A stretch of DNA of 64,000 nt from Harenicola maris (GCA_018524345.1 JADQAZ010000002.1:868001-932000); one strand, 5' to 3'. Numbered from the stretch's first letter, positions 30,741 through 39,027 are shown. Numbers and translations are program-made. The notes: generated by a model from the letters alone, not told the origin.

Positions 30741-31423
30741 CGAGCGAGCCAACAGATATGCCAGAGGATGACGCCCTAGCGGCGGAATTCGCGCTCGGCC
30801 TGTTGGAAGGGGGCGAACGCGCCGCCTTCGCCAAACGGCTGCGCGAGGATCGCGCACTGGCGGCCAAGGTCACCTACTGGCAGGCGCATTTCGCCGGCGA
30901 CGGGAGCGAGATCGAAGACCTCGCGCCCCCGCCGCGCGTCAAAACCAAACTGATGCAGGCCATTGCGCCCGAAGGGGCGCGCAAAAAGGGCGGCTGGCTC
31001 GGCCTGCGCGGCCTCTTTGGTGGCTTGGCACTGGCGGGCTGTGTCGCACTGGCCGTCTTCCTGATGCAGCCCCCTGCAGATGGCTTTGCGCCGCAGTATC
31101 ACGCCGATATCGCCGCGCAGGATGAAACCCTGCTGCTGACGGCGCTCTATGATCCCGAGCATTCCCTGCTCGAAGTCACAGTCGACGCGGGCGCCGCCCC
31201 CACGGGCCGCGTGCTGGAACTCTGGGCGATTGTGGGCGAGGCCGCTCCGGTCTCCCTCGGCGTCTTGAACGCCGATGGCCCCTCGCGGCTCACCCTCACC
31301 GAAGCGATGGCCGCGGGCCTGACCACGGCGACCCTCGCCGTGTCAGAAGAGCCCCCCGGCGGCTCCCCCGACGCCGGCCCCTCCGGCGCGGTCCTCGCCG
31401 CGGGCGCCGTCACCGCCCTCTAG
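30737..31423 (+). CDS. RskA-like membrane anti-sigma factor
   Basis: A 228-aa protein with an N-terminal cytoplasmic anti-sigma domain (about 1-85, EFALGLLEGGERAAFAKRLREDRALAAKVTYWQAHF), one transmembrane helix at about 92-115 (GLALAGCVALAVFLM) and a periplasmic RskA domain with VLELWAIVGEAAPVSLGVL. No zinc-binding HxxxCxxC is seen, so it is not of the redox ZAS type. It starts inside the sigma stop codon (ATGA), which fixes their ratio. The signal is probably read by regulated proteolysis, by analogy with RskA. Confidence 0.88.
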   Translation: MTSEPTDMPEDDALAAEFALGLLEGGERAAFAKRLREDRALAAKVTYWQAHFAGDGSEIEDLAPPPRVKTKLMQAIAPEGARKKGGWLGLRGLFGGLALAGCVALAVFLMQPPADGFAPQYHADIAAQDETLLLTALYDPEHSLLEVTVDAGAAPTGRVLELWAIVGEAAPVSLGVLNADGPSRLTLTEAMAAGLTTATLAVSEEPPGGSPDAGPSGAVLAAGAVTAL

Positions 31424-31443
31424 GCGGGCCTGCGCGGGCAGCC

Positions 31444-31464
31444 CAAATTTTAGGATAAAATTTG
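31444..31464 (+). repeat. Palindrome CAAATTTTA-GGA-TAAAATTTG
   Basis: Perfect 9-bp arms with a three-base loop, 20 nt after the anti-sigma stop codon. There is no T run on either side. It is probably a 3'-end RNA structure. Confidence 0.65.
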
Positions 31465-31468
31465 CCTC

Positions 31469-31505
31469 AGCGGGCGCGATTAACCCATGGTTAATCGCGC
31501 CCGCT
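31469..31505 (+). repeat. 37-bp perfect palindrome after the anti-sigma gene
   Basis: Two perfect 17-bp arms, 31469-31485 and 31489-31505, enclose the loop CAT. The arms begin AGCGGGCGCG and end in TTAACC. No T run follows on either strand, so the hairpin may protect or process the upstream mRNA, or block read-through by another route. It is the longest perfect inverted repeat I found in the window. Confidence 0.8.
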
Positions 31506-31534
31506 GCGGTAACCGTCCCGATCTGCAAAATCGT

Positions 31535-31573
31535 ATGCATGGGATGTGCATCAGTTGTGCATCAGAAGTGCAT
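31535..31573 (+). repeat. 11-bp-phased GTGCAT array (four units)
   Basis: ATGCAT at 31535 and GTGCAT at 31546, 31557 and 31568 recur exactly every 11 bp; units two and three share TGTGCATCA. One helical turn of spacing suggests a protein bound on one DNA face. A similar array lies at 44377-44417. It is located 163-201 nt before the fasciclin start. Confidence 0.6.
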
Positions 31574-31735
31574 AAATATTTTTCAAACATTTCAACGAAT
31601 TAACCCTGTTTTTCGAGGGTTTCCGACTCAATCCCCGAAAAAACTCTTAACGGCGTGAAACTTTTGCCCTCGCCCTGCCGTGGTTTGAAGCGAGACCGGG
31701 CAGACAGTCTGCGCGGCACCCCTGAGGAGAACCCT

Positions 31736-32299
31736 ATGACACCGATCAAATCTGCCATCACCGCCATCGCCCTTTTCGCCGCTGCTCCGGCCCTTGCCGA
31801 TGGTCACGCGGCCAAGAACCCGATGGTCGGCGGCGCCGAAATGTTCGCCGACAAGACCATCGTCGAAAACGCGGTGAATTCTGCCGATCACACAACTCTG
31901 GTGGCCGCTGTAAAGGCCGCCGGCCTTGTTGAGACACTCTCCGGCGAGGGCCCCTTCACCGTCTTCGCTCCGGTTAACGCAGCCTTCGACGCCCTGCCCG
32001 AAGGCACCGTTGAAACCCTGCTAAAGCCTGAAAACAAAGAGATGTTGACCAAGATCCTCACCTGCCACGTTGTGGCGGCTGATGCCATGTCCGACGCGAT
32101 CAAAGGCATGATCGACGACGACAATGGCAAGCACCCTGTTCCCACCGTTGGCGGCTGCACCTTGCAGGCCACCTACATGGGCGACGAGATCAAGATCGAG
32201 GACGAGAATGGCAACACAGCCATGGTTACGATTGCCGATGTTAAACAGTCGAACGGCGTGATCCACGTGATCGACGCCGTGCTGCTTCCTAAAATGTAA
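31736..32299 (+). CDS. Fasciclin (FAS1) domain protein, exported
   Basis: A 187-aa secreted or periplasmic protein with a signal peptide (cleavage near ALA-DG) and one FAS1 domain at about 45-185. The H1 and H2 motifs are visible: GPFTVFAPVNAAFDALPEGTVE and NGVIHVIDAVLLPKM. FAS1 proteins mediate adhesion or surface interactions. The ATG at 31736 follows GAGGAGA; the longer frame upstream lacks a site. Its position after an ECF sigma/RskA pair mirrors mycobacterial SigK-RskA with MPT70/MPT83. Confidence 0.93.
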   Translation: MTPIKSAITAIALFAAAPALADGHAAKNPMVGGAEMFADKTIVENAVNSADHTTLVAAVKAAGLVETLSGEGPFTVFAPVNAAFDALPEGTVETLLKPENKEMLTKILTCHVVAADAMSDAIKGMIDDDNGKHPVPTVGGCTLQATYMGDEIKIEDENGNTAMVTIADVKQSNGVIHVIDAVLLPKM

Positions 32300-32321
32300 A
32301 CTCAGTATCCAGTAATGCAGC

Positions 32322-32356
32322 AAGGCCGCCCGGATGTCCCACCGGGCGGCCTTTTT
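32322..32356 (+). terminator. Intrinsic terminator of the fasciclin gene
   Basis: AAGGCCGCCCGG and CCGGGCGGCCTT form a perfect 12-bp stem with an eight-base loop, followed by TTTTT. It lies between the converging fasciclin and trxB genes. Confidence 0.93.
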
Positions 32357-32380
32357 AATGCGATTTGATAAGGGGTTAGC

Positions 32381-33322
32381 CTAGTCCTGCTCGGCCAGCC
32401 ACCGCTCCGCCTCAAGGGCCGCCATACAGCCCATTCCGGCGCTTGTGACCGCCTGACGATACTTGTGATCGGTCAGGTCACCGGCGGCAAAGACCCCGGG
32501 AATAGAGGTCTCTGTGCTGTCGGGCTTGGTTTTGACATAGCCGCCCATATGGGTCTCCAGCACGTCCTTGACCAACTCGTTCGCAGGGGCATGACCAATG
32601 GCCACAAACACGCCTTTCACGGGCAGCTCGGTGATCTCGTCGGTTTGCACATTGCGCACTTTGATCCCCTCAACGCCCATGGGCATATCGGTGCCGGTGA
32701 CCTCCTCCAACTGGTGGAACCACATCGGCTCGATCTTGGGGTTTTTCATCATCCGGTCGATCAGGATCTTCTCCGCCCGTAGCTCGTCGCGGCGGTGGAT
32801 CAGCGTCACCTTGGAGGCGAAATTCGTCAGGAACAAAGCCTCCTCAACAGCGGTATTCCCGCCGCCGATCACGGCGATCTCCTGACCGCGATAAAAGAAC
32901 CCGTCACAGGTCGCACAGGCGGAAACGCCAAAGCCTTTGAACTTTTCCTCGGAAGGCAGGCCAAGCCATTTGGCCCTAGCCCCAGTGCAAAGGATCACTG
33001 CATCCGCAACATATTGCGTGCCGCTGTCGGACTGACAGACAAAGGGACGGTTCTCGAAATCGATGGAGGTGATGATATCCCCGATGATCTCACAGCCCAT
33101 AGCCTTGGCGTGAGCCTCCATCCGGACCATCAGATCAGGCCCCTGAACCTCGGTATCCCCGGGCCAGTTTTCCACCTCGGTCGTGGTGGTCAATTGCCCG
33201 CCGGGCTCGATCCCCTGAACCAGAATAGGCTCCAGCATCGCGCGGCTGGCGTAAACGGCGGCGGTATAGCCCGCAGGACCGGACCCGATGATAAGAACTT
33301 TGGTGCGGCGCGTTTCGGCCAT
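32381..33322 (-). CDS. trxB: Thioredoxin-disulfide reductase
   Basis: NADPH-dependent flavoenzyme that keeps thioredoxin reduced. The 313-aa protein has the FAD-binding GSGPAG at 13-18, the redox pair CATC at 136-139, the NADPH-binding GGGNTA at 153-158 and the C-terminal [28 protein letters not shown]. The ATG at 33322 follows AAGGGGGA; the open frame upstream is not coding-like. It is divergent from an Lrp-type regulator, which could control it. Confidence 0.96.
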   Translation of the reverse strand: MAETRRTKVLIIGSGPAGYTAAVYASRAMLEPILVQGIEPGGQLTTTTEVENWPGDTEVQGPDLMVRMEAHAKAMGCEIIGDIITSIDFENRPFVCQSDSGTQYVADAVILCTGARAKWLGLPSEEKFKGFGVSACATCDGFFYRGQEIAVIGGGNTAVEEALFLTNFASKVTLIHRRDELRAEKILIDRMMKNPKIEPMWFHQLEEVTGTDMPMGVEGIKVRNVQTDEITELPVKGVFVAIGHAPANELVKDVLETHMGGYVKTKPDSTETSIPGVFAAGDLTDHKYRQAVTSAGMGCMAALEAERWLAEQD

Positions 33323-33508
33323 GGCAAATCCCCCTTGTGCAGACCCCCCATATATTAAGCCCTCTGGCAGAGCGAAAGGCCCTATCTCTCCCACGATTTG
33401 GTGATCCACAATCCCGCGGCCCCGCACATAATGTTGCCGAGATTTGAAATATTATTGCGCGGCGCCTCCGTATAGCGTAGCTTTTGGAAGCCGATGGAGA
33501 CTGCCTTT

Positions 33509-34009
33509 ATGACAACGACCAAACTCGATCAAATCGATCGTATGATCCTAGCGGAACTTCAGGCCGACGGCCGGATGACCAATGTAGAATTGGCCAAACG
33601 CGTGGGAATCTCCGCGCCGCCCTGCCTGCGCCGTGTCCGCACGCTTGAGGAAACCGGCTACCTGCGCGGCTACCACGCAGAGGTCGATTCCCGCAGCCTC
33701 GGCTTCGAGGTCCAGGTCTTTGCCATGGTCGGGCTGAACTCCCAGTCACAGGCCGATCTGCACGAGTTCGAGGAGCTGTGCCAAGGCTGGCCCCTCGTGC
33801 GCGAATGTCACATGCTGAATGGCGAAATCGACTTTATTCTCAAGTGCGTCGCGCCGGATCTGTCGAGCTTTCAGACCTTCCTGACAGAGGACCTCCTCGC
33901 CGTCACCAATGTGGCCAGCGTCAAAACCTCGCTCGTCATTCGCGGCGCCAAGGACGAACCCGGCGTGCCCTTCGAGGTGCTAGAGGAGCGTCTCTCCCGC
34001 AGCGCCTAG
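33509..34009 (+). CDS. Lrp/AsnC family transcriptional regulator
   Basis: A 166-aa regulator with an N-terminal winged helix (LDQIDRMILAELQADGRMTNVELAKRVGISAPPCLRRVRTLEETGYLRGYHAEVD) and a C-terminal RAM/ligand domain (EVQVFAMVGLN, VRECHMLNGEIDFILKC). The ATG at 33509 is favoured by GGAGA about 8 nt ahead; an in-frame ATG at 33494 is possible. It is divergent from trxB with about 186 bp between. Its stop interlocks with that of the Hint gene in CTAG. The effector is probably an amino acid; the target is unknown. Confidence 0.92.
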   Translation: MTTTKLDQIDRMILAELQADGRMTNVELAKRVGISAPPCLRRVRTLEETGYLRGYHAEVDSRSLGFEVQVFAMVGLNSQSQADLHEFEELCQGWPLVRECHMLNGEIDFILKCVAPDLSSFQTFLTEDLLAVTNVASVKTSLVIRGAKDEPGVPFEVLEERLSRSA

Positions 34010-34821
34010 GCGGCGCGGAGGCTCTCCAGTTCAAAGGCCGTCAGGCGGGGGAAGAGCATCGGGCCGAACCCTTCGAACCCCTCAAGATGGGGGAAAAGGT
34101 CAAGGAAAAGCCGCTGCATATCCCGCGCCATCATGGCCTCCGGCTGATCGCCGGGGTGAAAGCTCTCCACCTCCAGCCCATTGGCCGAAACGCAATGTTG
34201 TCGTGCAAAAGCAAGGTGATAGACCTGCTGGGGTGAGACAGGGGAAATCCCGATCACGCTGGTGCCGTCACAAAAAGCGCGCAGCGGGGCAAAGCCCGCC
34301 TCGGCATTCAGGATCGAACGACAGCCGGAATGGCGATACAAAAGCCGCGCCCGCGGCCCCAGCATCAGGTCCGGCGCAGGCCGGTCATAGCCAAAGGCAT
34401 CGGCGGTAATGCGGAACATCTGATCCGGCTCTCGCTGGCCAGCTCCGGCGCCCACACGGCTCGTCATGTCAGGATAAAGGGTCATACTCCCGACCCAGAG
34501 GAGAGGCTGAGGCCCGGCGTCTGATGTTTCCACCAGATCACCGGGCATCAAGTCCTCAACCGCCCTGAGGCCAGAGGCGGTAGAGATCAACGCACCCCGC
34601 GCAAAGGCAGAGAACGCTTCTTCGAACACGGGGGTTGCCGGAGCAACCCGCCGAAACTGGTTAACGTCGTCGTTAGACGTGAGATACTGAACCTCATATG
34701 TGCGGGTGAGAGGCATCACCCGCTGAGGTATAGATGCGGGTGAAACGCCCGCATTGGAGGTGGCCTTGCGGCCTTGATATTCTGTTCCCGTCGCAAGCGC
34801 GGGGCGGTGAGCAATGACCAT
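34006..34821 (-). CDS. Hint-domain protein without the catalytic Cys
   Basis: A 271-aa protein with a Hint_2 (hedgehog/intein-type) domain at about 75-225, with RGALISTASGLRAVEDLMPGDLVETSDAGPQPLLWVGS followed by GPRARLLYRH and VYHLAFARQHCVSANGLEVESF. The residue that is normally the nucleophilic Cys1 (PCF in active members) is Ala here (SAFARGAL), so self-cleavage is unlikely. The start at 34821 follows AAAGGAA. Such proteins are frequent in Rhodobacterales; their role is unknown. Confidence 0.85.
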   Translation of the reverse strand: MVIAHRPALATGTEYQGRKATSNAGVSPASIPQRVMPLTRTYEVQYLTSNDDVNQFRRVAPATPVFEEAFSAFARGALISTASGLRAVEDLMPGDLVETSDAGPQPLLWVGSMTLYPDMTSRVGAGAGQREPDQMFRITADAFGYDRPAPDLMLGPRARLLYRHSGCRSILNAEAGFAPLRAFCDGTSVIGISPVSPQQVYHLAFARQHCVSANGLEVESFHPGDQPEAMMARDMQRLFLDLFPHLEGFEGFGPMLFPRLTAFELESLRAA

Positions 34822-35177
34822 GCGATCGTTCCTTTCGGACCGGTCACGTCTGGCTGTGCCCCCACCAAAAGAGCGCAGAAGGACGGTGTGTTGAAACTAA
34901 GATGCGGAATGTGTCCGCCTCTGTCAAAGAAACTTCGTAATTCGGGAAAAAGCCGGATCAATTCCGGTGGTGCCTTGGGGATTGTTTCGCAGGCGGGGCC
35001 CTATCGGCCACATTTGGCGTGCGCTGCGTTCAGAAGTTTTAAGAATTTCACGGGGAAAATTGAAAAACCATACCCCTAAACGTCGAATCGCCCGCCGAGG
35101 GAAGGCGAGCGATCGAAGTTCCGGCCATGTCTGAGGGGAGGGATGGTGGCCGGGGTCGTGATAGTGTTGGTGGCGGA
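34822..35177. other. Non-coding region between the Hint gene and the 44-aa gene
   Basis: It holds the upstream region of the Hint gene and the tail of the small minus-strand gene. Two minus-strand stems are visible after that gene: CCGGCCA/TGGCCGG (35121-35127 with 35147-35153) and GCTCGCC/GGCGGGC (near 35090-35113). Neither has a T run. No coding frame is convincing on either strand. Confidence 0.5.
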
Positions 35178-35312
35178 TTACCCGCGCATCACCTTTTGTG
35201 TTTTGGCGGACGCCGCACGGCGACGAAAGGCGCGGATTCCACGTTCCCATGGGAAGGTGACATCCAGTGTCTGTGCTGCCGCAATGCTTGCGGTGATCCA
35301 GCGCGTTTTCAT
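35178..35312 (-). CDS. Small basic protein, 44 aa
   Basis: A short frame encodes MKTRWITASIAAAQTLDVTF, then PWERGIRAFRRRAAS, ending KTQKVMRG. Support: a GGAG site 8 nt before the ATG, typical codon use, and a pattern (Trp near the start, Ala-rich helix, PWxRGxR, Arg/Lys-rich tail) that I recall from small Rhodobacterales proteins. The region upstream is A/T-rich, as for a promoter. The charge suggests nucleic-acid or membrane contact; the function is unknown. Confidence 0.6.
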   Translation of the reverse strand: MKTRWITASIAAAQTLDVTFPWERGIRAFRRRAASAKTQKVMRG

Positions 35313-35647
35313 CCTGTCGGCTCCATTCTTTGTTATGTGCCCTACTTTGGCACGCTCTACTCTTACTGCTCTTTTTTAGGTCGCCGGTTCGTCCGGCTGT
35401 TCGGGAATGACCTCAATATGAAAGGACATTGCGGCACTGTTTTGGCAGCGAGTCATTATTTTTCGATGAACGTCAAAAAAATCCAAGAAAATCAGAGGGG
35501 CGCAGGCAGGGTGCCGCAAGGCCCTGTTTTTTAAGGGCGTAAAGGCCTACGAAACAGTAGGTCCTTACGTAGGGTCATTGTTTCGAAAAAGCACTTGGGC
35601 AGAGGATTGGCGGATTGGTCCCGATTTGGACACAATCAGACCTGTGG
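35313..35647. other. Non-coding region between the 44-aa gene and pgeF
   Basis: This A/T-richer stretch should contain the promoter of the small minus-strand gene. Near the pgeF end lies an inverted repeat CGAAACA/TGTTTCG (35550-35556 with 35579-35585), which could be a weak terminator structure for pgeF. I see no gene, repeat family or RNA motif that I can name. Confidence 0.45.
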
Positions 35648-36403
35648 TCAAAGAGTGATCACCGAAATCAACCGCCCGTAATCGGCATCCTTGGCGTGCA
35701 CGCTGCGGCGATAGGAAAAGAACCTGTCGGGATCGCTATAGGTGCAATGCCGCGTCCATTCCGCCGAGGCGATGCCGGTTTCGCGCAGGCGCGCAAGGCT
35801 GTAGCCCGGCAAATCGAACTGCGCCTTACCCTCCGCGCCGCCCGCAAAGAAACGTGCGCTTTCGGGGTCATCATCGACAAAGCCCTCAACGAATTCCATG
35901 CCCACCTCATAGGCGGCCTGAGAGATGCAGGGCCCGATCACGGCGGTGATCCCGCCGCGCTGCGCCCCAAGGGCAACCATGGCGTCAATCGTCGCCTCCA
36001 TCACCCCGTCCCGCGCGCCGCGCCATCCGGCATGACAGGCCCCGATGACGCCGGCCTCTTGGTCGGCGAATAAAACCGGCTGGCAATCGGCGGTCAAAAT
36101 CCCAAGGGCCATGCCGGGCGTGGCGCTGACCATGCCATCGGCTTTGGGCTTGTCCGAAAGGGGCGCTGTTACGGTGACAACATCGGGCGAATGCACCTGA
36201 TGCACACTTTGCAGATGATCGGGACCCACGCCCATGGCCTCCGCGACCCGCGCACGATTGGTCGCAACAGCGGCAGCTTGGTCAGAGGACCCCTGACCAC
36301 AGTTCAGCCCCGCAAACACACCGGAAGACGCGCCGCCGCGGCGGGTGAAAAACCCGTGGCGCAGGGGCGCGAGCGTGTCGGATGTCAAAATCTCAAGTGT
36401 CAT
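35648..36403 (-). CDS. pgeF: Purine nucleoside phosphorylase/peptidoglycan editing factor (YfiH/LACC1 family)
   Basis: A 251-aa zinc enzyme of the DUF152/LACC1 family. It shows HGFFTRRGGASSGVFAGLNCG, the QVHSPDVV motif, TADCQPVLF, and CHAGWRGARDGVMEATI, where His and Cys are the metal and catalytic residues. Members act on purine nucleosides and in some bacteria prevent misincorporation in peptidoglycan. Last gene of lgt-midA-pgeF, starting inside the midA stop (ATGA). Confidence 0.93.
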   Translation of the reverse strand: MTLEILTSDTLAPLRHGFFTRRGGASSGVFAGLNCGQGSSDQAAAVATNRARVAEAMGVGPDHLQSVHQVHSPDVVTVTAPLSDKPKADGMVSATPGMALGILTADCQPVLFADQEAGVIGACHAGWRGARDGVMEATIDAMVALGAQRGGITAVIGPCISQAAYEVGMEFVEGFVDDDPESARFFAGGAEGKAQFDLPGYSLARLRETGIASAEWTRHCTYSDPDRFFSYRRSVHAKDADYGRLISVITL

Positions 36404-37482
36404 TCAGAAGCCATTGGAGAGAACCCGGCAAGGAGAGGGGCGGCAGGCGGCGTGACCGCGATTGCCTTGAACAAACTTCCCATTTCTTCGGGGTGGGTCA
36501 AGCGCCGATGTGCGGCGATATGGGTTGTCAGCGCCGTGTTGCTGAGACGCGCGGCAAGGGCCTGCGCCCTTTGGGTGATGCCCAGACGTTCCAGCATGAC
36601 GCCCTGCGGGGTAAGGGGGCTGACCCTTGCGCCCATGGCCTCTGCCGCCGTGATCAGCGGTGCAAAGTCCACATGGGCCGTCAGATCGGCGCGTCCGGGC
36701 TCTGCCAGTGGATCGGCGTAGGCATGGCCGCGCATGGCCTGCAATGTATCCCCGCGCGAGGGGGCATCCCCGTAGTCGATCACAAGGGCCGCCCCGCCCT
36801 GCGCCGTGATCCGCTCTGCGATCAGGCGCATCAGGGCGGGGGCTTGGGCGCAGGTCTCGATGATCTGCCCCTCGCTCGTGTCGGCAAGGCGATCGGTAAG
36901 GTCGGCCATGGCGGTCTTTGGCCCAAGGCCAAAGATCAGCTTGCCCTCCTCGGCCCCGACCATCCGCTCCGACCAGCCTGCGGTTTCCCTTTGAAACTGG
37001 CGGATGGGCAGGGCGTCAAAGAACTCGTTGGCAATAAGGAACAGCGGCCCCTCAGGCAGGGCCTGCAGGTGTTCGACCCATTGCACCTTATGGCCCGACA
37101 GGGCCTGTGCCTGAACTTCGCGCAGGCGCTCGCTGGCCTCCACCAGCACGATCTGCGCCGCCTCGATAAAGCCGGGCACGGCCCGCCCCGCACGAAGCGC
37201 ATCCAGAAGCAGCGTTCCGCGCCCCGGCCCCAGCTCCGCCAGAACGAAGTGCTTGGGGCTGCCTTGATCCCTCCACGCTTGCGCGAAGCACAGGCCGATC
37301 ATTTCACCGAACATCTGCGAGATTTCGGGCGCGGTGATAAAGTCTCCGGCCGTGCCGAAAGGCTCGCGGCTGGTGTAGTAGCCATGCTCGGGATGCAGCA
37401 GGCATTCGGTCATATAGTCCGCAACCGTCATCGGCCCGGTCATGGCGATCCGCGACAATAAAAGCTGCCCGAGGGGTGTCAT
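36400..37482 (-). CDS. MidA/NDUFAF7-family SAM-dependent methyltransferase
   Basis: A 360-aa protein arginine methyltransferase homologue (DUF185). It has the N-terminal MTVADYMTECLLHPEHGYY, the EPFGTAGDFITAPEISQMFGE stretch, and the SAM motif LAELGPGRGTLLLDALRA. In mitochondria NDUFAF7 methylates a complex I subunit; the bacterial target is probably analogous but unproven. It overlaps lgt and pgeF by 4 nt each. Confidence 0.92.
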   Translation of the reverse strand: MTPLGQLLLSRIAMTGPMTVADYMTECLLHPEHGYYTSREPFGTAGDFITAPEISQMFGEMIGLCFAQAWRDQGSPKHFVLAELGPGRGTLLLDALRAGRAVPGFIEAAQIVLVEASERLREVQAQALSGHKVQWVEHLQALPEGPLFLIANEFFDALPIRQFQRETAGWSERMVGAEEGKLIFGLGPKTAMADLTDRLADTSEGQIIETCAQAPALMRLIAERITAQGGAALVIDYGDAPSRGDTLQAMRGHAYADPLAEPGRADLTAHVDFAPLITAAEAMGARVSPLTPQGVMLERLGITQRAQALAARLSNTALTTHIAAHRRLTHPEEMGSLFKAIAVTPPAAPLLAGFSPMASE

Positions 37483-38417
37483 GCCGCGGCCTTTTGCGCC
37501 GCCGCCCGCCTGCGTGCCCAAAGGATCAAGCCAAGGCCGAGGGCGACCATGGGCAGTGACAGGATTTGCCCCATGGTGACCCCCACAGCCCCTTCGCCAA
37601 TGACAAAGCCGATCGGGTTCCCGGGGGAGACAAACTGCGCATCGGGCTGACGGAAATATTCCACCACGATCCGCGCCATGCCGTAGCCCGCAAAGAACAC
37701 CCCTGCGAGCATACCGGGCTTTTGCAGCGCCTTGGTGCGCCAGGCCAGATAGAGCAGCACAGAAGCCAAAAGCGCGCCTTCCAGCCCCGCCTGATACAGC
37801 TGCGATGGATGGCGGGCGATCTCGTCGCCGTAGAAAAACCACTGCCCGGGCTGGGAGCAACCCTGCAGGGCAGGGCTTTGGCACAGGGTGGGAAACTTCA
37901 TCGCCCAAGGGGCGTCGGAGGCGCGGCCGTAAAGCTCTGCGTTGATGAAATTGGCCAGCCGCCCGAACATCAGGGCAGGGGGCACGACAACCGCCATCAT
38001 ATCGGCGGCAGAGAGCCGCGGGATCGCGTGCCGCGCGGTATAGATCCACGCCGCCAGCACCACGCCGATCAGCCCGCCGTGAAAGGCCATACCGCCTTCC
38101 CAAACCTTCAAGATCTCGCCCGGGTTCTCGAGGTAGTAGCCAGGCTTGTAAAACAGGACAAAACCAAGCCGCCCGCCCAGAACCACACCAAGGATCACCC
38201 AGGTCAGGAAATCCTCAAGCTGCGGCGGGGTAAAGGGCGCTTTGCCGCCGGGCCATAGGCCGGAGGATTTCACAAGCCGCACCGCCAAACGCCAGCCAAG
38301 CAGGATACCCGCGATATAGGCGAGGGCATACCAACGCAGAGCGATCTCAATCCCGAAGGCATTGAAATGGAAAATCCGCGGGTCGATCTGCGGGAAGTCT
38401 ATCAACATTTGCATCAT
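37479..38417 (-). CDS. lgt: Phosphatidylglycerol-prolipoprotein diacylglyceryl transferase
   Basis: An inner-membrane enzyme for the first step of lipoprotein maturation. The 312-aa protein has about seven hydrophobic helices, the essential HGGLIG at 113-118, GRLANFINAELYGR, and the C-terminal HPSQLYQAGLEG. It is the first gene of lgt-midA-pgeF and divergent from ubiK across 99 bp. Confidence 0.97.
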   Translation of the reverse strand: MMQMLIDFPQIDPRIFHFNAFGIEIALRWYALAYIAGILLGWRLAVRLVKSSGLWPGGKAPFTPPQLEDFLTWVILGVVLGGRLGFVLFYKPGYYLENPGEILKVWEGGMAFHGGLIGVVLAAWIYTARHAIPRLSAADMMAVVVPPALMFGRLANFINAELYGRASDAPWAMKFPTLCQSPALQGCSQPGQWFFYGDEIARHPSQLYQAGLEGALLASVLLYLAWRTKALQKPGMLAGVFFAGYGMARIVVEYFRQPDAQFVSPGNPIGFVIGEGAVGVTMGQILSLPMVALGLGLILWARRRAAAQKAAA

Positions 38418-38516
38418 GGGCGCATAGGGCCATCCCTTGCGGCGAAGTCAACCTTGAGCCTGCAGCATTTCATCCCCATATAGGAATGTAACCGCAAAAA
38501 CCAAAGGCACAGACCC

Positions 38517-38765
38517 ATGCAAAGCCGCCACAAGATCTTTGACGATATGTCCCAGCTTATGACCAATGCCATGGGCGTTGCGCAGGGCGCAAAGGACGAG
38601 GCTGAGACCGCCTTCAAAAGCCTTGTGGACCGCTGGCTTGCCGATCGCGACTTTGTCACCCGCGATGAATTCGAGGCCACCCGCGCCATGGCGCAAAAGG
38701 CCCGCGAAGAGAACGAGGCCCTGAAGGCGCGGATCGAGGCGCTGGAGGCTGCGCAAAAAGGTTAA
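38517..38765 (+). CDS. ubiK: UbiK/BMFP accessory factor for ubiquinone synthesis
   Basis: An 82-aa coiled-coil protein (YqiC/BMFP family). It has an N-terminal amphipathic helix (FDDMSQLMTNAMG), the conserved WLADRDFVTRDEFEATRAM and a C-terminal coiled coil. UbiK in gammaproteobacteria assists aerobic ubiquinone assembly with UbiJ; the equivalent role here is inferred. It is monocistronic, with terminator structures after the stop. Confidence 0.88.
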   Translation: MQSRHKIFDDMSQLMTNAMGVAQGAKDEAETAFKSLVDRWLADRDFVTRDEFEATRAMAQKAREENEALKARIEALEAAQKG

Positions 38766-38840
38766 ACCTTTTTAAAAGGTTAACGCCGCCTGCAGGGGCG
38801 GCGCGAGGCGGCCCAAAGCGGGCCGCTTTGCTTTTGCTTA
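38755..38840 (+). terminator. Two terminator-like hairpins after ubiK
   Basis: AAAAAGG-TTAAA-CCTTTTT (38755-38773) overlaps the ubiK stop codon and ends in five T. A second perfect stem, GCGGCCC-AAAGC-GGGCCGC (38808-38826), is followed by TTTGCTTTTGC. A third, CGCCGCC/GGCGGCG, lies between them. The second is the stronger candidate. Confidence 0.7.
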
Positions 38841-39027
38841 GGCAATAAGCACTTAGTGACTTATCCCCCGCTTTCTTTCTTCTGCTTCAAGAATTGTCTT
38901 TACAGGCCGAGTTCCACCCTCCACCATATGTAGTGAGGATGGTGGGCAAATCACACTGTCCCTTGAGCAGGCACCTCGTTCTAGTGGTCAAAAAGACCGC
39001 TGCAACGACAACAGAAAGGGCCCCGAT

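Larger units (their letters stand above)
31424..31735 (+). other. 312-bp non-coding region between anti-sigma and fasciclin genes
   Basis: It holds two perfect palindromes (31444-31464 and 31469-31505), a four-unit phased motif array (31535-31573), and an A/T-rich stretch with an imperfect GTTTTTCG/CGAAAAAAC hairpin near 31607-31645. The last 90 bases probably carry the fasciclin promoter; GTGAAAC near 31656 could be part of an ECF-type -35, which I cannot confirm. No coding frame is convincing. Confidence 0.6.

Noticed and set aside
35127..35534. Plus-strand open frames of 135 and 78 codons in the gap before pgeF
   Set aside because: Composition is not protein-like, there is no ribosome site, and they oppose the better-supported 44-codon minus-strand gene.
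36191..36205. Two ATGCAC motifs similar to the phased arrays
   Set aside because: They lie inside pgeF, 9 bp apart, and are explained by the conserved HQVHS codons.
38861..38869. TTATCCCCC as a DnaA box near the composition switch
   Set aside because: Two mismatches to TTATCCACA and no second box nearby; not enough to call an origin.
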